Assembly: GCA_018398815.1 (NCBI GenBank)
Contig: CM031601.1
Span: forward strand, 23,914,909-23,978,908
DNA length: 64,000 nt
Source of the DNA: Conus ventricosus
Lineage: Eukaryota > Mollusca > Gastropoda > Neogastropoda > Conidae
Direction: 5' to 3'
The notes under the pieces are model-generated. The model was not told where the DNA came from. It searched no databases and saw only the letters and a list, made by a program, of their open reading frames with translations. This document shows, one piece after another, positions 32,513-44,700 of this stretch. Position numbers and translations under genes: made by a program. Position 1 is the first letter of the stretch. Each line of letters begins with the position of its first letter.

Positions 32513-34089
32513 AAGCAAGGCATTTTACTTTTTGGGCTTAGGTCTGTTAACAGATTACTGGGTGCATGTGGATGTGCCAGAAGCCTGAATTCAGGAAAGT
32601 CGTGGATCCAGGCAGACCATTGCCTGAAGAAAATGTTACGTGAGATGAAGTCATGCATTGGTGTAGACATTTTATGTCTTTTCATTTGCCACTGGTCTTT
32701 CAGTTTTAGGGCAAGACTTCCAGACCAGACATGCACCAATCGAATTACTTTTTCTGTTGGATTTTCCTAAAGAACAGTGAGGAGTCGTAAAACAGGTCTC
32801 TTGGGTTGCCATTGATCTTGGGTATTATCTGAACGTTTGTACAGATACATATGTGTGATGCTAGACATACAGAGAGGATACATGAATGCACGCAACTGGT
32901 AGATCTTATGATGGTGGCAGTGCTTGCTGCTTTTTCTTTTTTTTCCTGTTCTTATTTCTCCCAGTTCAACATTCCTGCACGATGATCGTCATGCGTGTCC
33001 TCGGGTGTGGCATGTGCAAAGTGTTACTTCTGTGGTGCCAGAGTGACCGTGAAGGGATGAAAGTGGGTGCTCTCCAGGGCAATGAAATTAATTGAAAGTA
33101 CTTTAGTCTGATGGAAGATGTTCTGTGGGCTTGTTTCATTGAGTTTTTCCCCCAACAGTCAGGAGCAAGTGTTTCCTCTTCTTTACATTGCTGGGTTCTC
33201 GTTTCATTTATCACTTGATTGAACTGAGCTGCTCAAAATGGTTCTATTTGCATTGTGGTCGGACGTGATGAGATTTATTCTTCTACAGGTCATGTTATGG
33301 ACATTTACCACCTGCCTTTCTCCTCACTTCATGGCCAATGGTTTTTCTCTTCAGTTCTTCCCCACCTGGGACTGACTGCTCTCTCCAGAGATCTAATGAT
33401 ATTGGTATTGTACAGCTCCAAATGACTGCCTTTGCCCGCGCGTATGGGTGATAGTATGTACTGCTTTTTGAAGTGTCTGGATTTGTTCCTCTTCTGTCCT
33501 TGGTCTTCTCTCAAGGTAAAACCTTGCTAAATTGTTTTGGTGGTGACACCTATCCGTCTTCAGTTTTAGGGTTGGCATTTGTGTTTGTAGTTGAGGGCAG
33601 AAAAATGGGTTTTTTCTCATTTACCTAGGGAAGTGGAGTCCATCTTTATCTAGGAATGAGTCGCATGCATGAATATAATAGATACATTAGGTGATATTTC
33701 TTTCAAGGTAGTCTTAACAGCAGACCCCCTTCAACCTTACCAGTTTGGACACTTTGGTGCTGATTATTGTTTTAACAGAATTGGGTCATAGTAGATTACT
33801 GACCATGAAACAAATATTATGCATGAAAGTATTATATATCAAAATTTCATGAAGTGTCTTTAAATTTTAAATTTATAAAGAAATCTGCAGAACCTTTTTA
33901 CAGAAAATGTATGTGACTGTTGAAATGGTAACGGTGGAAACATTCTGTATGTGTGGCGCTGAACGTAGACATACGATATCAAGGCAGCCAACTGGTAAGA
34001 GGGTCTGGTGTTGGATTTTTTTTTGTGCCCCTTTTCCCCCCCCCCCCCCCTCCCAGTCCCTTTTTGTTTAAATGAAATTTTATGATTGC

Positions 34090-34131
<42 letters not shown>

Positions 34132-35140
34132 TCTCTCTCTGTCTCTCTCTCTCTGAGGACTTCCCCCCCCCACCGTTTTGTCCCTTAATGGGCCGTGTGT
34201 GATGAGTTTGGTGAAAACAACTGAAATCTATCTTGGTCGGCTCCTGATAACAGCTGGTTTTTATTTATGGCATCTAGTCGACATATGAATGCTGTTATTT
34301 GTGAAGCGTAGACACACTCTGGTTGTTGTGATGTGCCTGTGTTTTGCTTGCACGAGTGGTGATAGACTTCAACCCCACCATCTATTCTTCAAGTTGTATA
34401 TGATGAAAAAAAGATTTGTGTGTGTTTGAGGAGAGAAAAAATAAAGGGGGGGGGGGGGGGGGGTTTGAGGAAAAAGAAAAAAAAAGGGGGGGGGGGGGTG
34501 CAGTTGGTGGTAGGAATTTGTGTTGAGGTGGTTTTTTTTCCAGTTCTTTTGATTTGCCCACCAATTTATTTTGCTTTTGTGTGGAATTCTGAATTCGTGT
34601 GGAAGTTTTCCTTTCCCCTTTTCCCTTTCAGTATGCACTGGAGTGTTTTGTGTGTATGTAGCGCATGGTTCTTTTTCTTTGTTTTCCTGACTGGCTTGTA
34701 ACATAACCTAAACTACGGTACTTTCATCATGATTTGTCTTAATTCCTAACAGGTATTTATTATCGGGTGTCCATGATTGTAGTGCTAGACATGGTTTGTG
34801 TTGCGTTGATTTTATTCCTTGAAATAAATTTAAATGAAAGGATGAACGTTTGGTGTGGAATCTGTCCTACATGACAGGGTGGTTGATAGTTTGAGAGAGA
34901 AGGAGATGAATGCCAGTGTTATAGTGAAACTGAAAGATCTTTCCTCTTGTGAATTTTGGTTGTAACATCAAAAAAAAAAATACTGTCTGACTGAAACTCT
35001 TCTGTCAGAAAGTACAGAAGAGTTTGATATTGGTAGTGTGACTTCCTGCCCATCCAGACACAGGAAAGGCAGGTGGCCATTTGGGAATATGAAAATGAAT
35101 AAAGGATACGGTACTAAATATCATTTGTGTTGTAAAACAG

Positions 35141-35467
35141 CACATTGGCGAGGACTATGTGAAAAATCGAAAGTGGGTAAACCTAGATAAAGTAAGCAAA
35201 GATGAGCTGGTCTGGTACAAAGAACACGGTGTGAGAGGGAAAGTGGGTAAACCTAGATAAAGTAAGCAAAGATGAGCTGGTCTGGTACAAAGAACACGGT
35301 GTTGAGAGTGAGATCTACATCGCTACGGTGGCTGGTAATGGGTACCATGTGGCTAAACTTCGAAGCACTCCAATCAGTGGGGAGAAATCATTGGCAACTC
35401 TAGCGAATGATCCATTACACAAGAAAGTATTAGCTTCAATCTTCTGTGTGAAGCATGCAGGGAAGAG
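35141..35467 (+). CDS. Unrecognised exon-like ORF, copy B
   Basis: This is the same as 30367-30694. Here the first part reads cleanly as 'HIGEDYVKNRKWVNLDKVSK' before the ~70-bp duplication shifts it to a stop, and the last part has 'CVKHAGK' where copy A has 'CVKLAGK'. The acceptor is 'TGTAAAACAG' and the donor 'GAG|GTAAGG'. Both copies carry the internal duplication, so it predates the 4.78-kb event. Confidence 0.4.
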
Positions 35468-36449
35468 GTAAGGTGAAGAGGGGTGCTTGCACCACCACAA
35501 ACAAACCACGTTCACCACAAACGGATTTATCGGCAAGATCAAGGCGATGATTCTTTTCCTGGCTGCTCTCCCTTTGACATAACTTTATAGCAGAATAACG
35601 GGTAGAATCAAACTTGTTTGAATAACTGAAACATCAGGAGAGTCAATTTGGGATTTCAAGAATTACTGCAATGTTTGGTGTAGCACACCTGTATTAAGCA
35701 TTATTTTCAACTTTTTTTTTTTTTATTTCAGTGAATTTCTACCTGATTTTACCTGACAAAGAGAAATTAGGACTTGGGTATGTGAACGGGGGGAAAAAAA
35801 AGCCATAACAGAAATCTTCCCTTGTCAAGAAAAACATCAATGACCAAAACTGTTCAACGATTCTTTCTCAAATTTATTATTTTTCCCATTGTAGTATGAT
35901 GGGTGGGAAGGGTAATGTGTTTTGTTAGATCTTTGATAAAAATACAAGTGCTGCATTTTTCTACACATAGTTAACATTTACCCATGTCACTTTCAGTTTT
36001 ATGCTTTACGTCACTGTCCTTTTCCAGACCAAAGTTCACGAAAACAAAAGTAATAAAAGATGTGCATGTACTGCACGATCTATATCTTTTTTAATAACAA
36101 AACTAAGTCAATTTTTGTTTACACAGTTTGAATGAATCCTACTTTCTTTTTGCCTTCCATTTAAGATAATGGTCGTAGCTTTCTGTCATGAATTCATGCA
36201 TTCTATTTTCGTTTTCTTGAAAATTTACTTTGAAAATTTGAAGGGGGGATGGGTGTACAGAGTACAAGCTGGTTTGTTGTTAATTAGGAAAAAAATTTTA
36301 GCTTCATAATTTTTTAGTATTGGTACTTTTCTCATCTCTGTCTGTCTCTCTCTCGTAAACATGCCCCCACCAAAAAATTTTTTAAGGACCCCATTGTCAA
36401 ACATAATGAATTTATGGGACTGCTGGGATGGATAATCATACATTCATTA

Positions 36450-37035
36450 CCTGAGACTTCCTGACGCTCTGATTACTGCGATAGGCAAGCTGGTGCCAAT
36501 CTGTTGGCCGCCACTGTTGAACAAAAAATATCCTTCACAAGTAAATCTGCCGCTTAAAAAGAAAAGAAAAAAAAAAGCTTAGCTGTGACATTTCCTCCGA
36601 CAAAACTGAAGTCCACAATTTGCGATTTTCACTCGGTGGATTGAAACCAGCTCTGCAAACATCGTGATCCTACTCCTGGCCTTCATGATGTCCACTAGTC
36701 ACTTCTGAAATATCATCCAGAAGGCTGTCTCCAGACCTTTCTCAAAGTATACAGTCATATCTGGACTACAAGGTTTTTGCCGCTCTCTTTTAGGGCTTTG
36801 TTTTTGACAAAAGTGGCTGATTTGTTAGAAGAGGAGGAATTCTTTTCAATGGTTGAAGCATAGCAGATTAGCAACTGCTTTTTTGTCCGTTTTAAAGAGT
36901 CAGAAAACTTGAGATGGTTCACAGTGGACAGGTGTTCTTCCCTTTGATTTTCTTAATGATGTTCCACACTTTTTTCTTGGAAGTTTTCGATGTCAGCCTG
37001 GAGCAGAAACTTCTCCAGGACCGACGTTTACTGAT
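36450..37035 (-). mobile_element. Inverted 5' part of the LINE, copy B
   Basis: It is the copy B equivalent of 31690-32240, with 'SRLTSKTSKKKVWNIIKKIK' on the minus strand, ending at about 37035 where the plus-strand part starts. Head-to-head arrangement of adjacent LINE segments is the outcome expected from twin priming. Confidence 0.65.
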
Positions 37036-37039
37036 TTTA

Positions 37040-38682
37040 AACACATCAAACACCTCAAAACAGCTTGCCAGAAAGCACTGAATATTCTGCGGGTCGTAGC
37101 GCACACCGATGGGGCGCTGATAAGAAAACTTTGCTGCACCTCTACAGAGCCTTGGTCCGTTCCAAACTGGACTACGGTTGTGCTGTCTACGGCTCCGCAA
37201 GATCGTCTTACCTCAAACTCTTGGACCTATCCACCATCAAGGGCTTCGTCTCTGTCTTGGAGCGTTCCGCACCACCCCCGTGTACAGCTTGTACGCAGAG
37301 GCGGGTGAACCTTCACTGTCCAACCGCAGGCTGAAACTGTCTTTGAATTATTATATCCGACTGTTCTCAGAACCGCAGAATCCTGCCTATGACTGTGTCT
37401 TTGACCCTCCGTTCCAAAGTAAGTTTGAAACAACCCGAAATGTATTCCGCCGTTTGGTCTTCGTATGCAGCCTCACGTGCGGAATGCAGGTCTAGACCTA
37501 GGAGTTGTGTCCGATTTTTCCAAGTTTCCGGATCAACCTCCGTGGACCTTTTTCACCAGAGATTCGTTTCGATCTTGCAGCTTTTCGCAAAGAGTCTACC
37601 AGCTCTCTGGCGTACAAGGCATTGTATGCTGACTCTGTTCCAAATTCCCATCCTGTCAAAAAGTTTTCACTGACGGTTCCAAGTATGACGATGGAGTGGC
37701 CTGTGTAGCCTACTGCCCTGGGGCTCCTTCTCAGATACTGTTGGAACATATACATTCAGATGCTTCTGTTATTCCGCTGAACTTACTGCTCTGGTTCTGG
37801 CTTTGAAGATAATTTCACATTCTTCGAAGAGGGGTTTTCTGGTTCTGTCGGACTCGCTGTCAGCTTTGGAGGCCATAGCTGGCCGCAACCTTCAGCATCC
37901 AGAACTTTTACTTTTTTTTTAACTTTTTAGCAAGTTGAAGGCGGACGGTTACAACATTACTCTTGCTTGGGTTCCTGGTCATGTTGGCATCGGCGGGAAC
38001 GAAATGGTTGATCGTTTAGCCAAGAACGCCACAAGAGAGAAACTGTCCAACATTTATATCCCCTGCTCAGATGTGAAACCCAAAATTAACGATTATGTGA
38101 GAGACCTCTGGCAGGAGGATTGGAACACACAGACGAATAACAAACTCTTTCAGATCCGTCCAAACCTTAAGGACTTCCTCCCATCTACGTCGGGTGGTCG
38201 TAAAGAGGAAACGGTTTCTGTGCCGCGCTGCACACCGGCCATTCGTATTTTACCCATTCTTATCTTTTAAAGAGTGAAGAAGCTCCGTGGTGCATTCCAT
38301 GTCATGCACCACTCACAGTGAAACATGTTCTTTTAGAGTGTTGGGACTTGCACGATGTGAGACACAAACATTTTACAGCGGAGTCCATGAAGATCCTGTT
38401 CAGGGATGTCCCGCCAGACGTGATCCTTGAGTTTTTGAGAGAGATTAACATTTTTCATCTGATTTAATATTTTACGCAGAAAGATTTTTAACAAGTTTCT
38501 GGTGCGTTTCTAGACGATGTCATTTAACGAGATGTGTGAAAGTTTGGGGTTTTTTGTTTGTTTTTTTTTTTTTTTTAAATGACTGGTGAGTTGATTTTAA
38601 CGTGGTGACAGCCCTGATGTGGCCCTTTGCGGTCGGCTGGGGCTATAAGCAACATTATCTTGTCTTTGCCGCTCTCCTGGCG
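37040..38682 (+). mobile_element. LINE 3' half: RT thumb, RNase H and 3' tail
   Basis: The order is RT C-terminal ('LVRSKLDYGCAVYGS', 'GLRLCLGAFRTTPVYSLYAE'), RNase H ('FTDGSKYDDGVACVAY' near 37668, an Asp in 'LSDSLSALEA' near 37850, and 'LAWVPGHVGIGGNEMVDRL' at 37958), then a zinc-knuckle-like end ('PWCIPCHAPLTVKHVLLEC') and a stop near 38467. Several one-base slips break the frame; the longest intact piece is 37935-38270. The 3' UTR ends 'GCAACATTATCTTGTCT', a degenerate TTATC-type tail. RNase H after RT places it in the I/Jockey-like group. It is inactive by truncation and frameshifts. Confidence 0.88.
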
Positions 38683-38689
38683 GAAAGCC

Positions 38690-39500
38690 TTCAACATTCC
38701 TATTCATAACCAAAAAAGATCTGATGAACCCTTCTAATTATCACCCAATAGCCCTGACTAGCTGTCTTTGCAAACTAGTGGAAAAGGTGGTCAACTTTCA
38801 TCTGATATGGAAGCTGAACACTAATGGCTTTTTAGCGCACACACGCACGCAACATACACAAAGTGCAGTTTCCCCAATACCATTCTACAGTTGACCATTT
38901 AGTCCATTTTAAAGCCACCCTCTGCAACTCTTAAAACAAACAAGTTGTGGTTGCTATCTTGGAAGAAACGACAAATAAAACAATAACAAAAAAAGACAAT
39001 GTCACATGGAAACCTGAAATTCATTCGGATCTTCATTATCTTTGTTTTTAGGGTCATCTCAGTCTTTTTATTGAAAACTTCCGAGATGATCGGCAGTTTT
39101 CAAGTCTGGGTTGGCACGACGCTCTGATTTCCACAAGCAAGAGGTGGTGTGCCCCAGGGGAGTGTCCTTTCTCCTGCTCTCTTGAGCATAAGATAAGATA
39201 AGATAAAATAATGTTGCTTATAGCCAGCCAACCGCAAAGGGCCATATCAGGGCTGTCACCACGTTAAAATCAACTCGCCAGTCACTCTCTTGAGCATCAG
39301 AATTAATAAGATTATCAATTATGTAAACCATGGTACCGAGTCCTCTCTGTTGATGACTTTGCACACTTGGAGCCTCCTATGCTGGCATACAATGTAGACT
39401 CCAAATCTGCATGGACAAGATCCAACAGTCGTGAACAATTAATTAATTTTTTTTTTGTTGGTGTACTAAAACTCGGTGTATCCACTTTCAAAACTTCCAA
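38690..39500 (+). mobile_element. Second LINE reverse-transcriptase fragment, interrupted
   Basis: Frames read 'NPSNYHPIALTSCLCKLVEK' and, further on, a 'VCPRGVS' segment close to the RT motif 'GVPQGSVLSP', then 'SVDDFAH' corresponding to the catalytic Asp pair. Many frame breaks are present. A 95-bp unit is inserted at 39190-39284 between the 'PQGS' and 'DD' motifs. It starts where the preceding LINE tail stops, so the upper LINE may have jumped into this one. Confidence 0.75.
39190..39284 (-). mobile_element. 95-bp retroposed unit with 13-bp target-site duplication
   Basis: CTCTCTTGAGCAT occurs at 39177-39189 and 39285-39297, exactly flanking the unit. On the minus strand the unit starts TGACTGGCGAGTTGATTTTA and ends in TTATC repeats, matching the last ~95 bp of the LINE at 37040-38682. 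Confidence 0.9.
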
Positions 39501-40019
39501 CAGGACTGCAGACCCTGAATTCTCTGGATAAAATCCTCCTCTCCAGTTGCGAAGGAAGCCAGAATTCTGGAAGGCAGGGGGTTAGTTTGGGTGGAAATGT
39601 GGAGGGGGGGGGGGGGGCATAAAAAGTGATGATGCAGTTGTGAGGAAGAGTGTGCCCCTGTGCATGTGTGTATGTGCGTGACTTGGACTCGGATTCAGAC
39701 TCATGTTTTTAAGGGCCTATACACAATTATTATGGTCGCAATTAGTATGATGGCAAATGAGTATCGGTCCTTAGGCCAGTTTGTTTGTGTTCCTATAGGA
39801 ACCACTATTGTCTTTTAAAATCCATGCAATTATGAACATGTTTTGCAACGTGTGTGAGTGTGTGTGTGTAAGAGAGAGAGAGAACTCGGTGGAACGAGTG
39901 TGTTCTACTTTATCAGAGCGTATCGCTCCAGCTGATACACAAATCATATCATATATCAGTGGCATATACACAATCATATCATTCAGTGGCATCTTAGGCA
40001 TTTCCAGCCTTTAGCCTGC
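39501..40019. other. No gene seen
   Basis: Contains a short G tract (39604-39617), GT-rich sequence near 39660, an AG tract (39871-39882) and a small 'CATATCAT' repeat near 39950. Confidence 0.6.
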
Positions 40020-40336
40020 TCAATGTAGATAATTATATGGTTTTAGCCAGAAATATTTTGGTCTTTTTCTCGCACTTTTATAAAGCACATGCGTGGTTTT
40101 AAAAATAATTGAATCAATGCAAGTCAATATTTGTTTGAAACACAAGGTGTATCCAGTGTTTATCAAGACGGTTTTTGAAAGTGTTAACACTTTCTGCTCC
40201 AGCAACATTGACTGGCAAGTTATTCCAAGTATTAACAATTCTGTCAGTGAAAAAGTTTGCTGCTTTTGAAGTTTTAGTCAATTTTTGTGTTAATTTGAAC
40301 AGGTGCCCTCTAGTTGTAGATTCTGTATTCAACTGA
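40020..40336 (-). mobile_element. C-terminal LINE fragment cut by the assembly gap
   Basis: The minus-strand frame (40114-40332) reads 'TRGHLFKLTQKLTKTSKAAN' then 'FFTDRIVNTWNNLPVNVAGA' and 'VNTFKNRLDKHW'. This is the well-known C-terminal signature of CR1/L2-type LINE ORFs. The 5' part would lie in the N block. Confidence 0.8.
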
Positions 40337-40436
40337 NNNNNNNNNNNNNNNNNNNNNNNNNNNNNNNNNNNNNNNNNNNNNNNNNNNNNNNNNNNNNNNN
40401 NNNNNNNNNNNNNNNNNNNNNNNNNNNNNNNNNNNN
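40337..40436. other. Assembly gap of 100 N
   Basis: Exactly 100 N, the conventional size for a scaffold gap of unknown length. Features on either side should not be assumed contiguous. Confidence 0.99.
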
Positions 40437-40584
40437 GATCTCTTCTTTTGCTGTGAACATTAAGAAATGTCTTTTTTTCCCCCCTACTTTCATGACCTAA
40501 TTTTTGTCAGGCAGCATGTGTGTTCAAAAAGAGAACAAGAAAACATATTGAGAGCAAGTGTTACGAATGTCTTTGTATTTATAT

Positions 40585-40587
<3 letters not shown>

Positions 40588-40618
<31 letters not shown>

Positions 40619-41049
40619 CTAGTAACATAAAAACCATTCAATGGCAGGTGTGTTTTTCACACTTGACAAGACACCTTATTATGGGTGAAGATGAGAATTT
40701 TCTGGCAGAGTAACAGCTCTCATGAAGAAAGCAAGCCTTGTCAGCAAAAAGAGAGATGAACTTTTCAGGGAGTGTTGCAAGTTTATTCCACATTGGAAAA
40801 GAACAGAAAGCAAGGGGAAATAAGAACCTTTGGGAAGAATTCTTTACTGTATAATGCAGTTGGGGTAAAGTATACAAATTTGAAAATGCAGTGATTATCT
40901 GTAAGAAACAGATTGTTTGCTTGAAGGCTCACCATGTATACACACACACAAACGCACACACTTAGATGCACACACTTAAGCTTGTGCTTTGCACATATAC
41001 ACATACGTACGCAATCACGCATGCACATACGCATGCACTTGCGCACGCA

Positions 41050-41088
<39 letters not shown>

Positions 41089-41121
41089 CACACACCCCAC
41101 ACACACAACACACACACACAC
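40588..41121. repeat. GT and AC microsatellites
   Basis: GT tract at 40588-40614, degenerate AC/ACGC sequence 40940-41050 and an AC tract to 41121 that directly abuts the 93-bp unit at 41122. The ORF on the minus strand over 40638-40877 is not recognised. Confidence 0.9.
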
Positions 41122-41209
41122 ATGACTGGTGAGTTGATTTTAACGTGGTGACAGCCCTGATGTGGCCCTTTGCGGTCGGCTGGGCTATAAGCAACATTAT
41201 CTTATCTTA

Positions 41210-41214
<5 letters not shown>
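41122..41214 (+). mobile_element. Second short retroposed unit, inside an AC microsatellite
   Basis: It starts ATGACTGGTGAGTTGATTTT and ends in three TTATC/TTATCT repeats, with AC tracts on both sides. Its first bases coincide with those of the 95-bp unit at 39190-39284, so both copies share the same 5' end. Confidence 0.88.
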
Positions 41215-41266
<52 letters not shown>

Positions 41267-41314
41267 ACATAAACAAACACACACAAACACTAACACACAC
41301 ACATGCACACACAT

Positions 41315-41365
<51 letters not shown>
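41215..41365. repeat. AC microsatellite, continuation
   Basis: About 150 bp of AC with short interruptions. The following 41366-41797 holds no recognisable gene. Confidence 0.95.
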
Positions 41366-41369
<4 letters not shown>

Positions 41370-41797
41370 CAGAGAAAAGAATTTGGAAACAGAAAGGGTA
41401 AGACAGAGGGAGAAGTAGTCAAAGACATCGTGATTGTGAGGCAAACAGGTGCTGACACAAACCTGAAAACCACAGAGACACACAGACTAGACAGTGAAAG
41501 AGAAGGGGGCAGAAGGGGAAGGGATGAGAAGCATGGAAGAAAGAGAGAAACCACATGAGTCACACCTTCAGCTGCCCATCTCAGTTAATAGAGTTTTGTG
41601 TGTAGCATGTACCATCACACACATTTTATAATGATGTCTATAATCAGTATTAATATTACACTTATTGAGAAAGAAGTTCCTGTATAAGGCTGAGATTGAA
41701 CATTTGGTTCTAGTAATTACACACATTTGAATAATTTTCTTTCATAATTGTCTTCTCAAAAAATAAGGATTACTTAAAATTTGTGTGTGGTTTATAT

Positions 41798-44700
41798 AGG
41801 CTCAAAGATTGTCCCACTATATTTTATACTGTTTGATAATGCTTTTTAGTTTTTCAGCGAACTTTTTTCCTCTCCACACTTGTGTTTTGTTTCCATTTAT
41901 TACCTTCACTGGCTGCTTTGAGGCTGCTGTTGGATTCTTTTTTCGAACCTTGGTGGTGAGAACACTCACAGAATCATGGTTGTGTGTGTCTCTATTTGAC
42001 ACCAAGAGCACAGACACAATTAGCCGTGTCTCCCTGATGAGTCGATCCAGCGGTCGAAAGGCCTAGGAGCAGGCCAATACAAATAAAATGTGCCTTGTGA
42101 GGGATTACGATGGTTCCCTAGGCAGCTAGTGAAGGGCCTTCTCCATATTTATAATATATTCCCCCATTTTCTTCATCTTCAAAAACATTTTTTTTTTTTT
42201 CCAAAGTTCAGATCTTTGTCTAGTCATTACTTTATCGACTGAAGATTTTGTTAGCTGCACTTGATTTTCCCTACTACTTAATTGTGCAGCTTATATTGTT
42301 TGGTCAATCAGTGGAGATTGAATGCTCTTAGGAGATCCAAAGTTAAAGGTTTTGTTCTGCGCAATTCTTAAGCACTCACAATGCTTGGGTTATTGTACTG
42401 CAGAGAGCTGACCACTCGACTGTTCCTTGTCTTTTGACCCTCCCTTGCTATTGAATGGATCCTTAACTGCATAGGCTCAAAGTTTGTCCCCTATATTTTA
42501 TTCTGTTTGAATTAATGCTTTTAGGTTTTTCAGCGACTTTTTTCTCTCAACACTTTGTGTTGTTCCATTTGATTCCCTTCTAATGGCTGCTTTGAGGCTG
42601 CTGCTGTTGGATTTTTTTTCGAACTTGGTGGTTCGAGATCCTCACTGAATTCTTGGACTGTGGTGTGTCTCTATTTGTCACCTAGTGCACAGACACAATT
42701 AGCCGTGTATCCCTGATGTTGTCCGATCCAGCGGTGAAAGGCTTGGAGCAGGGATATACAAAATAATTGTGCCTTTTGAGAGGGATTACGATGGTTCCCT
42801 CAGGCGCTAGTGAAGGGCTTCTCTTATTTATAATATATTCCCCCATTTTCTTCATCTTCAAAAACTATTTTTTTTTTTTCAGATGTTCAGATCTTGGTCA
42901 TTGTCATTACTATAACGACTGAAGGAATTGTTAGACCTGCACTTGTTTTCCCTACTACTTAATTGTTCAGCATTTACTTTGTTTGGTCAATCAGTGGAGA
43001 TGGCATTCTTAGGAGATCCAAGTAATGGTTGTTCTGCGCAATTCTTAGGCCACTCACACATGCTTGGGTGATTGAACAGCTGTGACTGACCATCTGTCAG
43101 AGTTCATGTATTTGACCTCCTGGCATCTTGATTGATCCTCAAGCATAGGCCTCAAAGATTTGTCCCCTATTTTTTTATACTGTTTGAATAATGCTTTTAG
43201 TTTTTCAGCGACTGTTTTCCTCTCCTCACTGTTGTGTTGTTCCATTTTATTACCCTTCACTGGGCTGCTTTGAGGCTGCTGTTGGATTTCTTTTTTCGAA
43301 CCCTTGGTGGTGAAACACCACAGAATCATGGACTGTGGTGTGTCTCTAATTGACACCATTGAGCACAGACACAAGAGCCGGGTCTCCATTGATGAGTCCG
43401 ATCCAGCGGTCGAAAGGCTAGGAGCAGGCATTACAAATAAATGTGCCTTTGAGAGGGATTACGATGAGTTCCCTCAGGCAGCTAGTGAAGGGCTTTCATA
43501 TTTATAATATATTCCCCCATTTTCTTCATCTTCCAAAACAATTTTTTTTTTTCCAAGTTCAGTTCTTTGTCAAGTCATTACTCATAACGACTGAAGAATT
43601 GTTAGGCGGCATCTGTTTTCCCCTGACTACTTAATTGTTCAGCATTATATAGGTTTGGTCAATCAGTGGGAGGGAGATTGTCTCTTAGGAGATGCAAGTA
43701 AAGGGTTGGTATGCGAATTCTTTGCCCTCTCAATGCTTGGGTTATTGAACAGCAGAGCTGACCACTCAGACTGTTCCATGTCTTTTGACCTCCTTGCATC
43801 CTTGATTGGATCCTCAAGCATAGGCTCAAATGATTGGTCCCCTATATTTTATAACTGTTTTGATAATGCTTTTCGTTTTTCAGCGACTTTTTTCCTCTCC
43901 ACACTTTTGTTTTGTTCCATGTTATTACCTTCACTGGCTGCTTTGAGGCTGCTGTTGGATTCTTTTTCGAACCCTTGAGTGGTGCCAGAAACTCCTCATA
44001 ATCATTGGGACTGGTGGTGTGTCTCTATTTGTCACCAAGAGCACAGACACAATTAGCCGGTCTCCCTGATGAGTCGATCCAGCGGACGAAGGCCTAGGAG
44101 CAGGCAATACAAATAAATGTGCCTTAGAGAGGGATTACGTGGTTCCTCAGGCAGCAGTGATGGGCTTCTCATTTTTATTATATTTCCCCATTTTCTTTCA
44201 TCGACAAAAACCAATTTTTTTTTTTTTTTTCAAAGTTCAGATCGTTGTCAAAGTCGTACTATAACGACCTGTGAATTTTAGCCTGCACTTGTTTTCCCTA
44301 CTACTTAATTGTTCAGCAGTATATTGGTGGTCATCAGGGGGAGATTGCATTCTTAGGAAGATCCAGTAAACGGTTGTTCTGCGCATTCTTAGCCATCACC
44401 AATGCTTGGGTTTATTGAAACAGCAGCGATGACCACTCAGACTGTTCCATTGTCTTTTGACTTCCCTTGCATCTTGATCGGATCACTCAAGCTTAGGGAC
44501 TCAAAGATTGTCCCCGTTATTTTTATTTACTGTTTGAAATAATGCTTTTAGTTTTTCAGCGACTTTTTTTATCTCCACACTTTTGTTTTGTTTCCATTTT
44601 ATTAACCCTTCAGTGCTTTGAGGCTGCTGTTGGATTCTTTTTTCGAACCCTTGGTGGTGAGAACACACAGAATCATGGACAGTGGTGTGTTCTATTTGAC

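Larger units (their letters stand above)
27745..32521 (+). repeat. ~4.78-kb tandem duplication, copy A
   Basis: It matches 32522-37300 at a constant offset of 4780-4785 bases along its whole length, including C tracts, an exon-like ORF and an inverted LINE piece. Differences are mostly one-base homopolymer changes and a few small indels. The copy stops inside a LINE reverse-transcriptase segment ('GTGTACAGCTTGTA'), while copy B continues through it. Confidence 0.93.
32522..37300 (+). repeat. ~4.78-kb tandem duplication, copy B
   Basis: Second copy. The junction with copy A reads '...AGCAAGGCATTTTACTTTTT|GGGCTTAGG', and the bases before its start resemble those before copy A ('CTACTTTTGGGCT'), so the joint is nearly clean. 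Only this copy is followed by the LINE's 3' half. Confidence 0.93.
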
